A stretch of 64,000 bases of DNA from Tessaracoccus oleiagri (GTDB taxonomy: Bacteria > Actinomycetota > Actinomycetes > Propionibacteriales > Propionibacteriaceae): NCBI RefSeq assembly GCF_900103275.1, contig NZ_FNGP01000003.1:62001-126000 (forward strand), given 5' to 3'. The notes beneath the pieces are model-generated. The model did no database searches, had not been told where the DNA came from, and saw nothing but the letters and a program-made list of their open reading frames with translations. Made by a program: the position numbers and the translations under genes. Below, one piece after another: positions 34,277-43,043 of this stretch (position 1 is the stretch's first letter; every line of letters starts with the position of its first letter).

Positions 34277-36837
34277 GACTCAAGTCTCACGGCTACGACG
34301 TCCTCCCGGGGCAGCGCGTCGATGCCGGGGGCGGAGTCCTCCCCGGACCGACGTGCGGCCGCCACCAGGTCGTTGGCGCTGCGCAGCACCGGGCGACGCC
34401 CGAAGGCGCCGGGCTCCACCGCCGCAGCGGTGGTGACGTGGAACTCCGCCGTCTCGCCGGGGAGCAGTGTCACCAGGGCGCGGTCCACCCGCGCCCGCGG
34501 GTCGATGTGGTCGACGAGGAGCGTGAGGTCCTTCACGAGCGCGCGGGCGGTCGCCACCACTCGCACGCCACCGTCGGCCGCCTCGACGCGCACGTCGAGC
34601 GCCTCGTCGGAGAGGGCAAGCGAGGTGTCCTCGGCGAAGTACCAGAGCGCGCGCTCCCCGGTCGACAGGTCCGCGACGACGAACTCCGCCGTCGCGTCCT
34701 TCACCGCCAGCACGTCGCGCGGCAGTGGGACGGTCACGGCGGAGCGCGCCGGCACCGACACCGACCGGCGGTCCTCCGCCAGGACGAGGCCGCCGAGGCC
34801 GCACCGGCGCGCCCAGAGGGTCGCCTCCCACGCGTCCGGGGAGTCGTTGTGCAGCACCAGCGCGGGCCCGTCGGGTCGCGGCTGGATCGTGGCGAGCCGG
34901 TCGGCGAACACGTCGCGGAGCGCGTACCACAAGGGCTTGCGGACGCGGTGCGCGTCGACGGCGGACCAGGACACCACCGGCCAGCAGTCGTTCAGCTGCC
35001 AGACCACGGCGCCCGTGTTGAACGGGGCCAGGGATCGGAAGTGCTCGATCCCGAGCCGTACGGCGCGGGCCTGGTTGAGTTGCGTGGCCCAGTGCCAGTC
35101 GACGTAGTCGGCGGGCTCGGGGAGGTGGTCGCCCAGCCCGCGCTGCAGCTTGCCCTGCCCGTCGTCGGCCTTCTGGTGGACGAGCAGGTCCGGGCCGAAG
35201 GGGGAGCGGGGCTCGTCGTGCACGACCGACTCGAGCGTCGCGAAGGCGGGCGGGCCCTGGAAGCCGAACTCCGCCACGAAGCGGGGCCGGTAGCTGCGGT
35301 AGTGGAGGTAGTCGTGCGTGTTCCAGACGTCCCAGATGTGCATGCAGCCGCTGGTGTCGTCGTTGGGGTGCAGGTAGCGGTCGAAGGAGAAGGGGCTGCC
35401 CTCGAGGTAGGGCACCCCGGGGGCCAGCTCGGACACGACGCGCGGGAACAGCTCGGTGTAGTAGCCCTCGCCCCAGGTGGCGCCGTCGAGCATGGCGCGC
35501 CAGCCCCAGTCGGCCCAACCCCAGATGTTCTCGTTGCCCCCGTTGAACAGCGCCAGCGACGCGTGGCCGGCGAGGCGGCCGACGGCCTCCCTCGCCTCGG
35601 CGTCGAACTCGTCCCACAGCTCGGTGTCCTCGGAGTAGGCGGCGCAGGCGAGCGGGAAGTCCTGCCAGACCAGCAGGCCGAGCTCGTCGCAGAGGTCGTA
35701 GAAGTCCTCGGACTCGTAGATGCCGCCGCCCCAGACGCGAAGCAGGTTCATCCCGGCGTCGACGGCGTCCGTGACCGACGCCCGCAGGCTGGCCCGGGTG
35801 ATCCGCGGCAGGTAGGTGTCGTCGGGGATCCAGTTGGCCCCGCGCACGTAGACGTCGGCCCCGTTCACACGCACCACGAAGCGGTTCCCCTCGGGGTCGG
35901 GGGAGGTGTCGACCTCCACCGAGCGGAAGCCGAGGCGGCCGCGCCACTCGTCGACGGTCTCGCCGGCGGGCGACAGGAGGGTCACGGTCGCCGGGTACAG
36001 CGGCTGGTCGCCGTGGGTGCGCGGCCACCAGGGCTCGGCCCCGGGCACCGCGAGCTCCAGACGGTTGTCCCCGGACGCGTCGACGGTGTGGTCGAGATGG
36101 TCCCCGACGCGGACTCGCAGCGTGTGGCCCGGGGCGTGGTGCTCGACCGCCATGCGGAGATCCAGTGTGGCACCGGCCTCGGCCGACCACGCCGTCAGGG
36201 GGCGGACCTCGGCCAGGCGCGGGCCGGAGCGCTCCTCGAGGGCGATGGGCCGCCAGATGCCGGCGGTGACGATCTCCGGCCCCCAGTCCCAACCGAAGGC
36301 GTAGGCGGGCTTACGGATGGCGTTGAAGGGGTGCGGGTTGGAGTGGGGGCGCTCGCCCAGCACCGCCTCGCGCTCGGCGGCGTACCGCTGGGCGGCGGTG
36401 AAGAGCACCCGCAGGTCGTTGCGGCCCTCGCGCAGGTGGCGGTGCACGTCGAAGCGGTAGGAACGGTGGTGGTTGGCGGTGCGGCCGATCTCGGCCTCGC
36501 CCAGCCAGAGGGTGGCGACGGTGTCGAGGCCCTCGGCGACGAGCTCGTGCCGGTCGTGCCCGTCGGGGGTCCAGTCGAAGGACCTGCGGTACTCCCAGTC
36601 GACGTGGCCGATCCAGGCCAGCGCCGCCTCGTTGCGGCCGTCGTAGGGGTCGGGGATCAGGTCGGCTGCGAGGAGGTCGAGATGCACGACGCCGGGCACG
36701 TTGCCGGGGATGCCGTCGGTGAGTGTCTGGGCCAGGGCCTCCGGGACCGGGCCTCGTACGGCGCGGAGCGTCCAGGCGCCACCTAGGTCGAGACGGTCGG
36801 AAGGGGTGACAGAGACACCGCTGGGTGAGGGAATCAC
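34273..36837 (-). CDS. GH2 beta-mannosidase
   Basis: 854 residues with the five-domain GH2 layout: jelly-roll start, Ig-like domain, TIM barrel and two C-terminal beta domains. The acid/base Glu436 is in NGGNENIWGW and the nucleophile Glu523 in VAEFGFQGPP, the patterns of GH2 mannosidases; the segment AYAFGWDWGPEIVTAGIWRP is also typical of beta-mannosidases. No signal peptide, so it should hydrolyse imported oligosaccharides. GTG 36837 has GGAG 8 nt upstream. First gene of a three-gene operon divergent from lacI; a LacI-type operator lies in the gap. Confidence 0.9.
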   Translation of the reverse strand: MIPSPSGVSVTPSDRLDLGGAWTLRAVRGPVPEALAQTLTDGIPGNVPGVVHLDLLAADLIPDPYDGRNEAALAWIGHVDWEYRRSFDWTPDGHDRHELVAEGLDTVATLWLGEAEIGRTANHHRSYRFDVHRHLREGRNDLRVLFTAAQRYAAEREAVLGERPHSNPHPFNAIRKPAYAFGWDWGPEIVTAGIWRPIALEERSGPRLAEVRPLTAWSAEAGATLDLRMAVEHHAPGHTLRVRVGDHLDHTVDASGDNRLELAVPGAEPWWPRTHGDQPLYPATVTLLSPAGETVDEWRGRLGFRSVEVDTSPDPEGNRFVVRVNGADVYVRGANWIPDDTYLPRITRASLRASVTDAVDAGMNLLRVWGGGIYESEDFYDLCDELGLLVWQDFPLACAAYSEDTELWDEFDAEAREAVGRLAGHASLALFNGGNENIWGWADWGWRAMLDGATWGEGYYTELFPRVVSELAPGVPYLEGSPFSFDRYLHPNDDTSGCMHIWDVWNTHDYLHYRSYRPRFVAEFGFQGPPAFATLESVVHDEPRSPFGPDLLVHQKADDGQGKLQRGLGDHLPEPADYVDWHWATQLNQARAVRLGIEHFRSLAPFNTGAVVWQLNDCWPVVSWSAVDAHRVRKPLWYALRDVFADRLATIQPRPDGPALVLHNDSPDAWEATLWARRCGLGGLVLAEDRRSVSVPARSAVTVPLPRDVLAVKDATAEFVVADLSTGERALWYFAEDTSLALSDEALDVRVEAADGGVRVVATARALVKDLTLLVDHIDPRARVDRALVTLLPGETAEFHVTTAAAVEPGAFGRRPVLRSANDLVAAARRSGEDSAPGIDALPREDVVAVRLES

Positions 36838-36930
36838 GTGGATAACTCCGTGGGTCGTGGTGTTCGAATGAACCGGCCAGGGCTCAGTGGAACACCCACG
36901 CGACGAACTCTAGGCCATCCGACGCGACTT

Positions 36931-36944
36931 GTAAAGCGGTTTAG
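36931..36944. promoter_or_regulatory. LacI-family operator between the GH2 operon and lacI
   Basis: GTAAAGCGGTTTAG matches the perfect site at 49931-49944 at 12 of 14 positions and keeps the TAAA-N4-TTTA symmetry. It lies 87 nt before the GH2 start and 46 nt before lacI. It would control the GH2 operon, and possibly lacI itself. Confidence 0.7.
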
Positions 36945-36977
36945 TAGCGTGATTGCATTTCCCTTCGAGGGAATGGG

Positions 36978-36992
36978 TAGTCTCTCAACATG
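36978..36992 (+). promoter_or_regulatory. -10 box of a leaderless lacI transcript
   Basis: TAGTCT (36978-36983) precedes the ATG at 36990 by 6 nt, with no Shine-Dalgarno sequence between them. Confidence 0.5.
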
Positions 36993-38069
36993 CCGACACC
37001 CACGGGCGATGGAAAGCCTCGCCGCCTCACGATCGCGCAGATCGCTGAACGAGCGAACGTGTCTCCTTCTGCGGTCTCGTTCGCGCTCAACGGCCGCCCG
37101 GGAGTTTCCCCCAAGACCCGCGAGCGGATCCTGGAAGTGGTCCGCCAGGCCAACTGGCGGCCCAACTACGCGGCCCAGGCGCTGTCGAAGTCCCGGGCGG
37201 GAGTGATTGGTGTGGTCACGATCCGTGAACCGGGCCAGCCGCTCTGGTCCGCCAGCTTCGGTGGTCATTTCCTCGCGGGCGTGCAGTCCGCCCTCGCGGA
37301 GCATGGCGTCCTCCTCATCCTGCACACGGTCCAGAGCCTCGACGAAGAGGCGCAGCTCTACGAATGCTGGTTGGGTCAACGCCGGGTCGACGGAGTGCTC
37401 GTCATCAACCCGCGGGTCACGGACCCCCGACTGGAAGAGTTGGACAGGATCGACCTCCCCGCCGTCGTCGTGGGCGACACCCGCGAACAGTCGGATCTGA
37501 GCTGCGTCTGGACGGATGACGAGGACGCGGCCCACATCGCAGTGGAGCACCTCGCGAGGCTCGGTCACCGGCACGTCGCCAGGATCGGCGGTGACCCGGA
37601 GCTGCTCCACTTCGCGATCCGCGAGCGCGCCTTCAAGGCTGCAGCCCAGGACGCTCGCGTCAAGATGAACGCCGAGACACTGGACGCCGATGCGACGGCT
37701 GCCGAACGGGTCCGAGAACTGGCCGCTGCGCCCGTCAACCCTCTTACGGGCGTGATAGTCGAGGACATCGAGTTCGCGGTCCACCTGACGGGCGCGCTCC
37801 GCCAGCTGGGCATCTCGGTGCCCGGGGACATTTCGGTCCTCGCCTGGGACGACAGCCCCGCGGCCACCTTGCTGACCCCTGCGCTCACGGTGCTCCACCG
37901 AGACATCACCGAGTATGGCAGGCTCGCCGCAGACCAGCTGATCGAGGCCATCGAAAGCGGCGAGCGAAGGTCGATCCGGGGAACCAGCACCCGGCTCGTA
38001 CGGCGTGACAGCACGGGTCCGGTCGGGCATCCAGTCAGCGGGGCGGGATCACCACCTCCCCCGGAATGA
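36990..38069 (+). CDS. LacI-family transcriptional regulator
   Basis: 359 residues. The N-terminal helix-turn-helix with hinge (about residues 14-62; LTIAQIAERANVSPSAVSFAL) is followed by a periplasmic-binding-like sugar-sensing domain beginning GVIGVV. Probable repressor of the glycan genes: operators of this class lie beside it and at 42953 and 49931. The last ~12 codons (SGAGSPPPPE tail) overlap the 3' end of the convergent FAD oxidoreductase gene by 35 bp. The effector is probably a sugar released from the target glycan (inference). Confidence 0.9.
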   Translation: MPTPTGDGKPRRLTIAQIAERANVSPSAVSFALNGRPGVSPKTRERILEVVRQANWRPNYAAQALSKSRAGVIGVVTIREPGQPLWSASFGGHFLAGVQSALAEHGVLLILHTVQSLDEEAQLYECWLGQRRVDGVLVINPRVTDPRLEELDRIDLPAVVVGDTREQSDLSCVWTDDEDAAHIAVEHLARLGHRHVARIGGDPELLHFAIRERAFKAAAQDARVKMNAETLDADATAAERVRELAAAPVNPLTGVIVEDIEFAVHLTGALRQLGISVPGDISVLAWDDSPAATLLTPALTVLHRDITEYGRLAADQLIEAIESGERRSIRGTSTRLVRRDSTGPVGHPVSGAGSPPPPE

Positions 38070-39333
38070 TGGCGCCCCTGGCACGCAGGGCATCGTGCAA
38101 CAACGGAAGCGGCACTTCTGCCATGGGGACTCTTTCCGTGACCGACAGCGCTGCATTGGCACCCGCCGCCTGTCCCATGGCCATGCAGGAGGCTTGAACG
38201 CGATAGGCCGAGTTGGCTTCCTGGTCGCCGGCTATGGCTCTCCCCGCGACGATGAGGTTGTTGCTACCGCGCGGGATCATCGCCCCACGAGGTATGGATG
38301 GAACGGTGCCATATGGCAGCGCACGGATCTCGATGCCGTCACCATCGGGCCGGTGCAGGTCGATGGGGTAGAAGCTGTTCGAGACCGCGTCGTCCCAATG
38401 TCGCCCGCTCAGGTAGTCGTCGCTGCGGATCCGCTCCAGGCCATCGATCGTGAAGGTCTCCCGGATCCCACATTCGATCGCCCAGGAGTCGACCGTGAGG
38501 TTCTGCAGGCCCTCCTGCCCGCGCAGGAATCGGTAGATCCGCGTAAGTGTTCTCCTGGCCTCCACCTCTGCGGCTGTCCGCGTGACGCTCGTGCCGCCGT
38601 CGACGCCCGTGACGTGAATGGTGTTCTCGCCGCGACTGCTCAGGAATCGCCGCATCGGCCTCTCGCTCATCGACAGATCAGTGGCCCGCAGCTCGCCATT
38701 GGAGACCGCCCGTGAGTAGGCCACGTCGAGGGCCTCGAAGTCGAGTTCTTCCAACTCGTACCCACCGAGCCGCACCATCAGTGTGCCCGGTTGTCTCTGC
38801 GTGTTGCTCTCCCGCTCGAGTCCCGCGAGACCGACTACGTCGGCGTCGCCGGAGCAGTCCACGATGCGACGGGCAAGGACTTGCGTCAGCCCCTCCTTGC
38901 CGCAGAGCGTCACGCGCCAGAAGTCACCCGCGGGCGACACGGCGCCCAGCATCGTGTGCAGCCGTAGACCTGAGCCGGAGCGGAGCACTGCTTCGTCGGC
39001 GGTGGCGGCGAACAGCGGAGCGACCACTGGCACCTGCAATTTGTAGTGCGGTTGTCGCCAGTCGCTGAAGTTGGGAAGCGTGCCGCCCGCCAAGGACACC
39101 GCCTGTTTGACCATCTCCCAGCCGATTCCCGCAATGACCTGCTGGCCCCACGCGTGGAACAGCCCCGGCAGAGCCACACCTGCCACGGTTGTGGTCCCGC
39201 CGAGCGCCCCGTTCTTCTCCACGAGCATGGTGCGCATACCCATCGAGGCAGCTTGGATCGCTGCTGGCACGCCGGCCGCTCCTCCGCCGATGACCAGGAC
39301 ATCGAGGAGTGTCTCACCTCCGTGAGGGGTCAC
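38035..39333 (-). CDS. FAD-dependent oxidoreductase (FAD_oxidored family)
   Basis: 432 residues. The dinucleotide-binding motif VLVIGGGAAGVPAA lies at the N-terminus, followed by EKNGALGGTTTVAGVALPG, typical of the FAD_oxidored family seen in many sugar-degradation loci. The C-terminal FAD contact is GRAIAGDQEANSAYRVQASCMAMGQA-like. GTG 39333 is chosen because it overlaps the iclR stop (GTGA); the frame is open further upstream inside iclR. The substrate is unknown; oxidation of a sugar or sugar acid is suggested by its neighbours. Confidence 0.78.
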   Translation of the reverse strand: MTPHGGETLLDVLVIGGGAAGVPAAIQAASMGMRTMLVEKNGALGGTTTVAGVALPGLFHAWGQQVIAGIGWEMVKQAVSLAGGTLPNFSDWRQPHYKLQVPVVAPLFAATADEAVLRSGSGLRLHTMLGAVSPAGDFWRVTLCGKEGLTQVLARRIVDCSGDADVVGLAGLERESNTQRQPGTLMVRLGGYELEELDFEALDVAYSRAVSNGELRATDLSMSERPMRRFLSSRGENTIHVTGVDGGTSVTRTAAEVEARRTLTRIYRFLRGQEGLQNLTVDSWAIECGIRETFTIDGLERIRSDDYLSGRHWDDAVSNSFYPIDLHRPDGDGIEIRALPYGTVPSIPRGAMIPRGSNNLIVAGRAIAGDQEANSAYRVQASCMAMGQAAGANAALSVTERVPMAEVPLPLLHDALRARGAIIPGEVVIPPR

Positions 39334-40166
39334 CACGAATCGCCTCGCACCGGAGTTGCCGAGTGGCCGAGGACCGTGGACAGTTTGGATGCTGCTGCTG
39401 TGGCCGCGTCCACGAGCAGTGTCTCGTGGGCCGGGGTTCTTCGTACAGCAGGGTAGCCGACGCAGATCGCCGCAACCACCCTGCCAGCACCGTCCCGAAC
39501 GGGAGCAGCGACACCGCAAACGCCCGCCGCTTCTTCTTCGAAGTTGGTCGCGTAGCCGGACCGGCGCACGCCGTCGAGTTCGGCGGCAAGTCGCTGCATC
39601 TCGCCCGCTGGCAGGTTGAGAAGGGCTTGTAGCTCGCCTGTGGTGGCGCCGGACAGGAGGGCCTTGCCGGCGGCAGTGCGACGCAAGGCTCCAGTGGGGT
39701 CGGAAGGGCTCCTCATGTTGCTGGGGTTGACGTTCAACAATTGGCGGCTGACGAGCACCGAGAGGTCCACTCTTCTGCCCTCGCGAAGAGTCGACAAGTG
39801 CACCGTCTCGTCGGTCCGCTCCCAAAGGTCGCGCAACACCGGTGCAGCCACGATGCCCAAGTCGTACTGCAGCTCGTAGGTGCGGTTCAGTTCGAAGAAC
39901 CGGGGCCCCAGGACGTACCGGCGGGTTTCATCGATCTGGCCCACGAGCCCATGGATTGCCAAGGCGCTGAGCAGGGTCCTGCCGGTCGAGGCGTGCAGAC
40001 CCACCCGGTCGGCCAGAATCTTGAGCGGCACTCCAGCGGGCCCGGCGGCGGCGATCTCGGTCAGCAGTGAGACAGTCCGATCGATCGCCTGGATGGGGCT
40101 GCGCGGTTGCTGAGCGGGGGCAGGCTGGTCCCCGAGGGATGGCCGAGGCTCCTGACTGGGCGGCAT
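39330..40166 (-). CDS. IclR-family transcriptional regulator
   Basis: 278 residues. The N-terminal winged helix (about residues 25-90; AIDRTVSLLTEIAA, LKILADRVGLHASTGRTLLSAL) is followed by the GAF-like effector domain with GVCGVAAPVRDGAGRVVAAICV. Starts at ATG 40166 with GAAGAGG upstream. It is transcribed divergently from the rhamnosidase and translationally coupled to the FAD oxidoreductase. Its probable operator is the inverted repeat at 40225-40241. Confidence 0.88.
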   Translation of the reverse strand: MPPSQEPRPSLGDQPAPAQQPRSPIQAIDRTVSLLTEIAAAGPAGVPLKILADRVGLHASTGRTLLSALAIHGLVGQIDETRRYVLGPRFFELNRTYELQYDLGIVAAPVLRDLWERTDETVHLSTLREGRRVDLSVLVSRQLLNVNPSNMRSPSDPTGALRRTAAGKALLSGATTGELQALLNLPAGEMQRLAAELDGVRRSGYATNFEEEAAGVCGVAAPVRDGAGRVVAAICVGYPAVRRTPAHETLLVDAATAAASKLSTVLGHSATPVRGDSW

Positions 40167-40224
40167 GGGATCGCCTCTTCTTGTTGTTGCGCCGCTCCGG
40201 TGGCTGCGCGGTGTGGTTAGATCT

Positions 40225-40261
40225 GTTCTACATTGCAGAACCTGCTTCGTCAATATAGTAG
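40225..40261. promoter_or_regulatory. Face-to-face iclR/rhamnosidase promoters with IclR-type operator
   Basis: The inverted repeat GTTCT-N7-AGAAC spans 40225-40241. On the minus strand TTGACG (40253-40248), 17 nt and TAGAAC (40230-40225) make an iclR promoter. On the plus strand TTGCAG (40233-40238), 17 nt and TAGTAG (40256-40261) make a rhamnosidase promoter. The repeat covers the minus -10 and the plus -35, so a bound regulator would switch both. Confidence 0.6.
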
Positions 40262-40293
40262 GCGAGTGCGTTTTTGCCGCAGGAGGCAACCGA

Positions 40294-42951
40294 ATGAGGG
40301 CCGAGGAGTCGCTGAGCATGCAGGTGGTCGAGGGGGCTGGGGCTGCGCCCGCGGTCGCCGTGAGCAGGTTGAGGGTGGAGTCGACCGCGGAGCCGGTGGG
40401 AGTCGACGTCGCCGCGCCCCGCTTGTCCTGGATCGTCGAGGCCGGGGCAAACGGAGTACGCCAGACGCACTACGCCGTTCGCGTCGAGGAGGTCGGCGAT
40501 GCCGAGGGCGCCTCGCCGGCCGTGTGGGAGCTCGGACCGGTGGCGTCGTCCGCCACCCGGAGCGTCGATTACGCCGGTTCGCCACTGAAGGCGAACACCA
40601 GGTACCGGTGGCGGGTGTCCGTGTCCACGTCGGCAGGGGAAGCCTCTGCCTGGTCCACGTTTCGGACCGGCTTGTTCATCGACGCGGACTGGGCGGGGGC
40701 CAAGTGGATCGCTCGGCGTGGGGGCACTGTCGGGCGGATCTCCCAGCCCGCACCAGTCATGCGCCGGAGCTTCGTCCTCAATCGTCCCGTGGTCAGTGCC
40801 CAGCTGTACGTGGCCGCCGGAGGGTATGCCGACGTCCGCATCAACGGGGACGCCCCGGATCGGGGGGTGCTAGCACCGGGCTTCACCGATTACGACGTCT
40901 GCGTGCAGTACGACGCCACCGAAGTGGCCGAGCTTCTGCACTGCGGCATCAACACACTCCGGGTGGAGCTGGGACGGGGCTTCTATGCAATGCTCCAACG
41001 GAACATCTGGGGGTGGGAAAGGGCCCCGTGGCACGCTGAACCGTGCGTGAGGATCGCCCTGCTGGTCGAGCATGACGACGGCAGCCGCACTTCGGTGGTG
41101 ACGGACGAGGAGTGGCGCGCCGAGGACGGGCCAATCATCTTCGACGACCTCTACGCAGGTGAGTCGTTCGACTTCTCCAGGCGACTGGTTGGCATCGACG
41201 ATGCACGCTTCGATGATGGGCCATGGCAACCGGTGGTCACCGTGGCCGGCCCCCGCGGGGCCCTCAGGCACCAGCGCCAGCCTCCGATCAGGGCGACGGA
41301 CACCATCCATGCGGTGTCGGTGGTGCGCCTGGCCCCCGGCCGATTCGTCGTCGAGTTTCCGCGGGTGATGGCTGGCTGGGTGACGTTGACCATCCCTGCC
41401 CGGGCGCGATCCAAGGTGAGAGTCGTGTATGCCGAGACGCTGCGAGCCGACGGCAGCGCCAACAACGACGACCCTGCGGACTACTACGAGGGGCGGTTCC
41501 AGACCGGTGAGGTGACCTTCACGGCCGAAGGGCAGTCCTGGAGTCCAAAGTTCAGCTACTACGGGTTCCGTTACGTCGAATTGACCGGCTGGCCGGACGA
41601 GCAGCCGCCGACCGGGGACAGCGTAGTGGCCCATTGCATTCACACCGACCTCCGGCGCACCGGTGCGTTCAGCTGCTCTGAGCCCCTGCTCAACGAGATC
41701 CACGGCATCGTCGTCGACACGGTCCTCAACAATGCGCATGGGATTCCTACGGACACACCCACGTTCGAGAAGAACGGATGGACCGGGGACGGCATGGTGG
41801 CCGCGGAACTGATGCTGATGAACTTCGACGCGCACGAGTTCCTGGCGAAGTGGACCGAGGACATCGTCGCGACCGCCCGTCACACGGGGATTCCCCGTGT
41901 GATCGCCCCCCATGGCGGTTGGCCGCACGACTGGGGTCCAACGCCGACGTGGAACGCCGCCATGGCACTGGTTCCGCAATGGCTCCACCTCTACACCGGG
42001 GACGAGAGGAGCTTGGCGACCCATTACGACGTCCTGGCGGAACATGCGCGGCTCGAGTTCCGGCGGGCATCGTCGGGCATAGCGACCACCACGCTCGGTG
42101 ACTGGGTGGCCCCCGAGACCCCTCCGGGTGGCGGCAATCCCGAGGAGGACCTGCGCGTCACGGCAACGATCTTCCTGCACGCGATCCTGAGCGCCGTGGC
42201 TGACGCGGGGCACTTGGTGGGCCGCCGGGGGGAGTCCCAAGAATTTCGCGTGCTCGCGGGACAGGTGAAACAGGCGTTCCTGAACGCCTTCTACGATGCC
42301 TCCGCCGGCGTGGTCAAGGGAGCGGGAGAGAGGGAGTTCCGGCAGACGCACAACGTCCTCGCTCTGGCGTTCGGGCTGATCCCCGACTCCGGGCGACAGG
42401 CGGTCGCGGACGCCGTGGCCAACGACGTGGTGCAGCGCGATTTCCATCTCAATACTGGGGCCTTGGGGACCAAGTACCTGTTGCCGGTGCTGAGCCGTCA
42501 CGGGCACTCGGATGTGGCGGTACGCGTGGCACTGCAGACCTCCTTTCCCAGTTGGGGATACTGGCTCGCAAACGGTGCGACGACGACGTGGGAACATTGG
42601 TCGATCGAGTCCCGCTCACGCGGACACTATTTCCTCGGCACTGTGGATGACTGGCTCTTCCACGACGTCGCCGGCATCCGTCCGCTGGTCCCGGGGTACC
42701 GCGTGTTCCTGGTGTCCCCGATGCTGGCTGCCCCGCTCACGTCAGCCACGGCCAGCATCGAGACGGCCATGTTGGTCGTGAGCGTCGGTTGGCTGCAAAC
42801 CATTGACGGCCATGAAGTGCACGTCGGAGTACCGGTGGGAGCAACGGCGGTCGTCAGGCTCCCCGCCGGTCACGTCACCATCCTTGAATCCGGGGGGCAC
42901 AGGTTGCGCTCGTACAGCGAACCGCGTGAAAAAAGTCCGCCGCAGACTTGA
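40294..42951 (+). CDS. Alpha-L-rhamnosidase (GH78)
   Basis: 885 residues with the bacterial alpha-L-rhamnosidase order: N-terminal fibronectin-like domain (SRLRVEST...PRLSW), two beta domains with GYADVRINGDAP, then an (alpha/alpha)6 catalytic barrel. The motif DTPTFEKNGWTGDGM near residue 490 is the family hallmark with its acidic catalytic residues, and a C-terminal beta domain follows. No signal peptide, so it acts on imported rhamnosides. AGGAGG lies 7 nt before ATG 40294. Codon use is a little less GC-biased than in the housekeeping genes, in line with an accessory locus. Confidence 0.9.
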   Translation: MRAEESLSMQVVEGAGAAPAVAVSRLRVESTAEPVGVDVAAPRLSWIVEAGANGVRQTHYAVRVEEVGDAEGASPAVWELGPVASSATRSVDYAGSPLKANTRYRWRVSVSTSAGEASAWSTFRTGLFIDADWAGAKWIARRGGTVGRISQPAPVMRRSFVLNRPVVSAQLYVAAGGYADVRINGDAPDRGVLAPGFTDYDVCVQYDATEVAELLHCGINTLRVELGRGFYAMLQRNIWGWERAPWHAEPCVRIALLVEHDDGSRTSVVTDEEWRAEDGPIIFDDLYAGESFDFSRRLVGIDDARFDDGPWQPVVTVAGPRGALRHQRQPPIRATDTIHAVSVVRLAPGRFVVEFPRVMAGWVTLTIPARARSKVRVVYAETLRADGSANNDDPADYYEGRFQTGEVTFTAEGQSWSPKFSYYGFRYVELTGWPDEQPPTGDSVVAHCIHTDLRRTGAFSCSEPLLNEIHGIVVDTVLNNAHGIPTDTPTFEKNGWTGDGMVAAELMLMNFDAHEFLAKWTEDIVATARHTGIPRVIAPHGGWPHDWGPTPTWNAAMALVPQWLHLYTGDERSLATHYDVLAEHARLEFRRASSGIATTTLGDWVAPETPPGGGNPEEDLRVTATIFLHAILSAVADAGHLVGRRGESQEFRVLAGQVKQAFLNAFYDASAGVVKGAGEREFRQTHNVLALAFGLIPDSGRQAVADAVANDVVQRDFHLNTGALGTKYLLPVLSRHGHSDVAVRVALQTSFPSWGYWLANGATTTWEHWSIESRSRGHYFLGTVDDWLFHDVAGIRPLVPGYRVFLVSPMLAAPLTSATASIETAMLVVSVGWLQTIDGHEVHVGVPVGATAVVRLPAGHVTILESGGHRLRSYSEPREKSPPQT

Positions 42952-42976
42952 CACTAAAGCCCTTTAGTTGTTGAAT
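42948..42976 (+). promoter_or_regulatory. Promoter of the sugar ABC operon with LacI-type operator
   Basis: TTGACA (42948-42953) and TTGAAT (42971-42976) are 17 nt apart. Between them lies the palindrome ACTAAAG-CC-CTTTAGT (42953-42968), so a bound LacI protein would block RNA polymerase directly. The -35 box overlaps the rhamnosidase stop codon. Confidence 0.75.
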
Positions 42977-43043
42977 CTCCTGTACCGGCCAGGTCTCAAG
43001 AACGCCCACTCACTACTCAATGCCGAGAGATTAGAGGATCCAG

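Noticed and set aside
30381-34283. A single 1300-codon open frame on the minus strand
   Set aside because: Only the downstream 484 codons (from 31835) encode the isomerase; the rest is an Arg/Pro-rich out-of-frame reading of the 814-residue gene, as expected in high-GC DNA.
31976-36786. Long plus-strand frames (1043 and 782 codons) opposite the GH2 operon
   Set aside because: No recognisable domains; they are complementary-strand readings of two genes with clear starts and 4-nt coupling.
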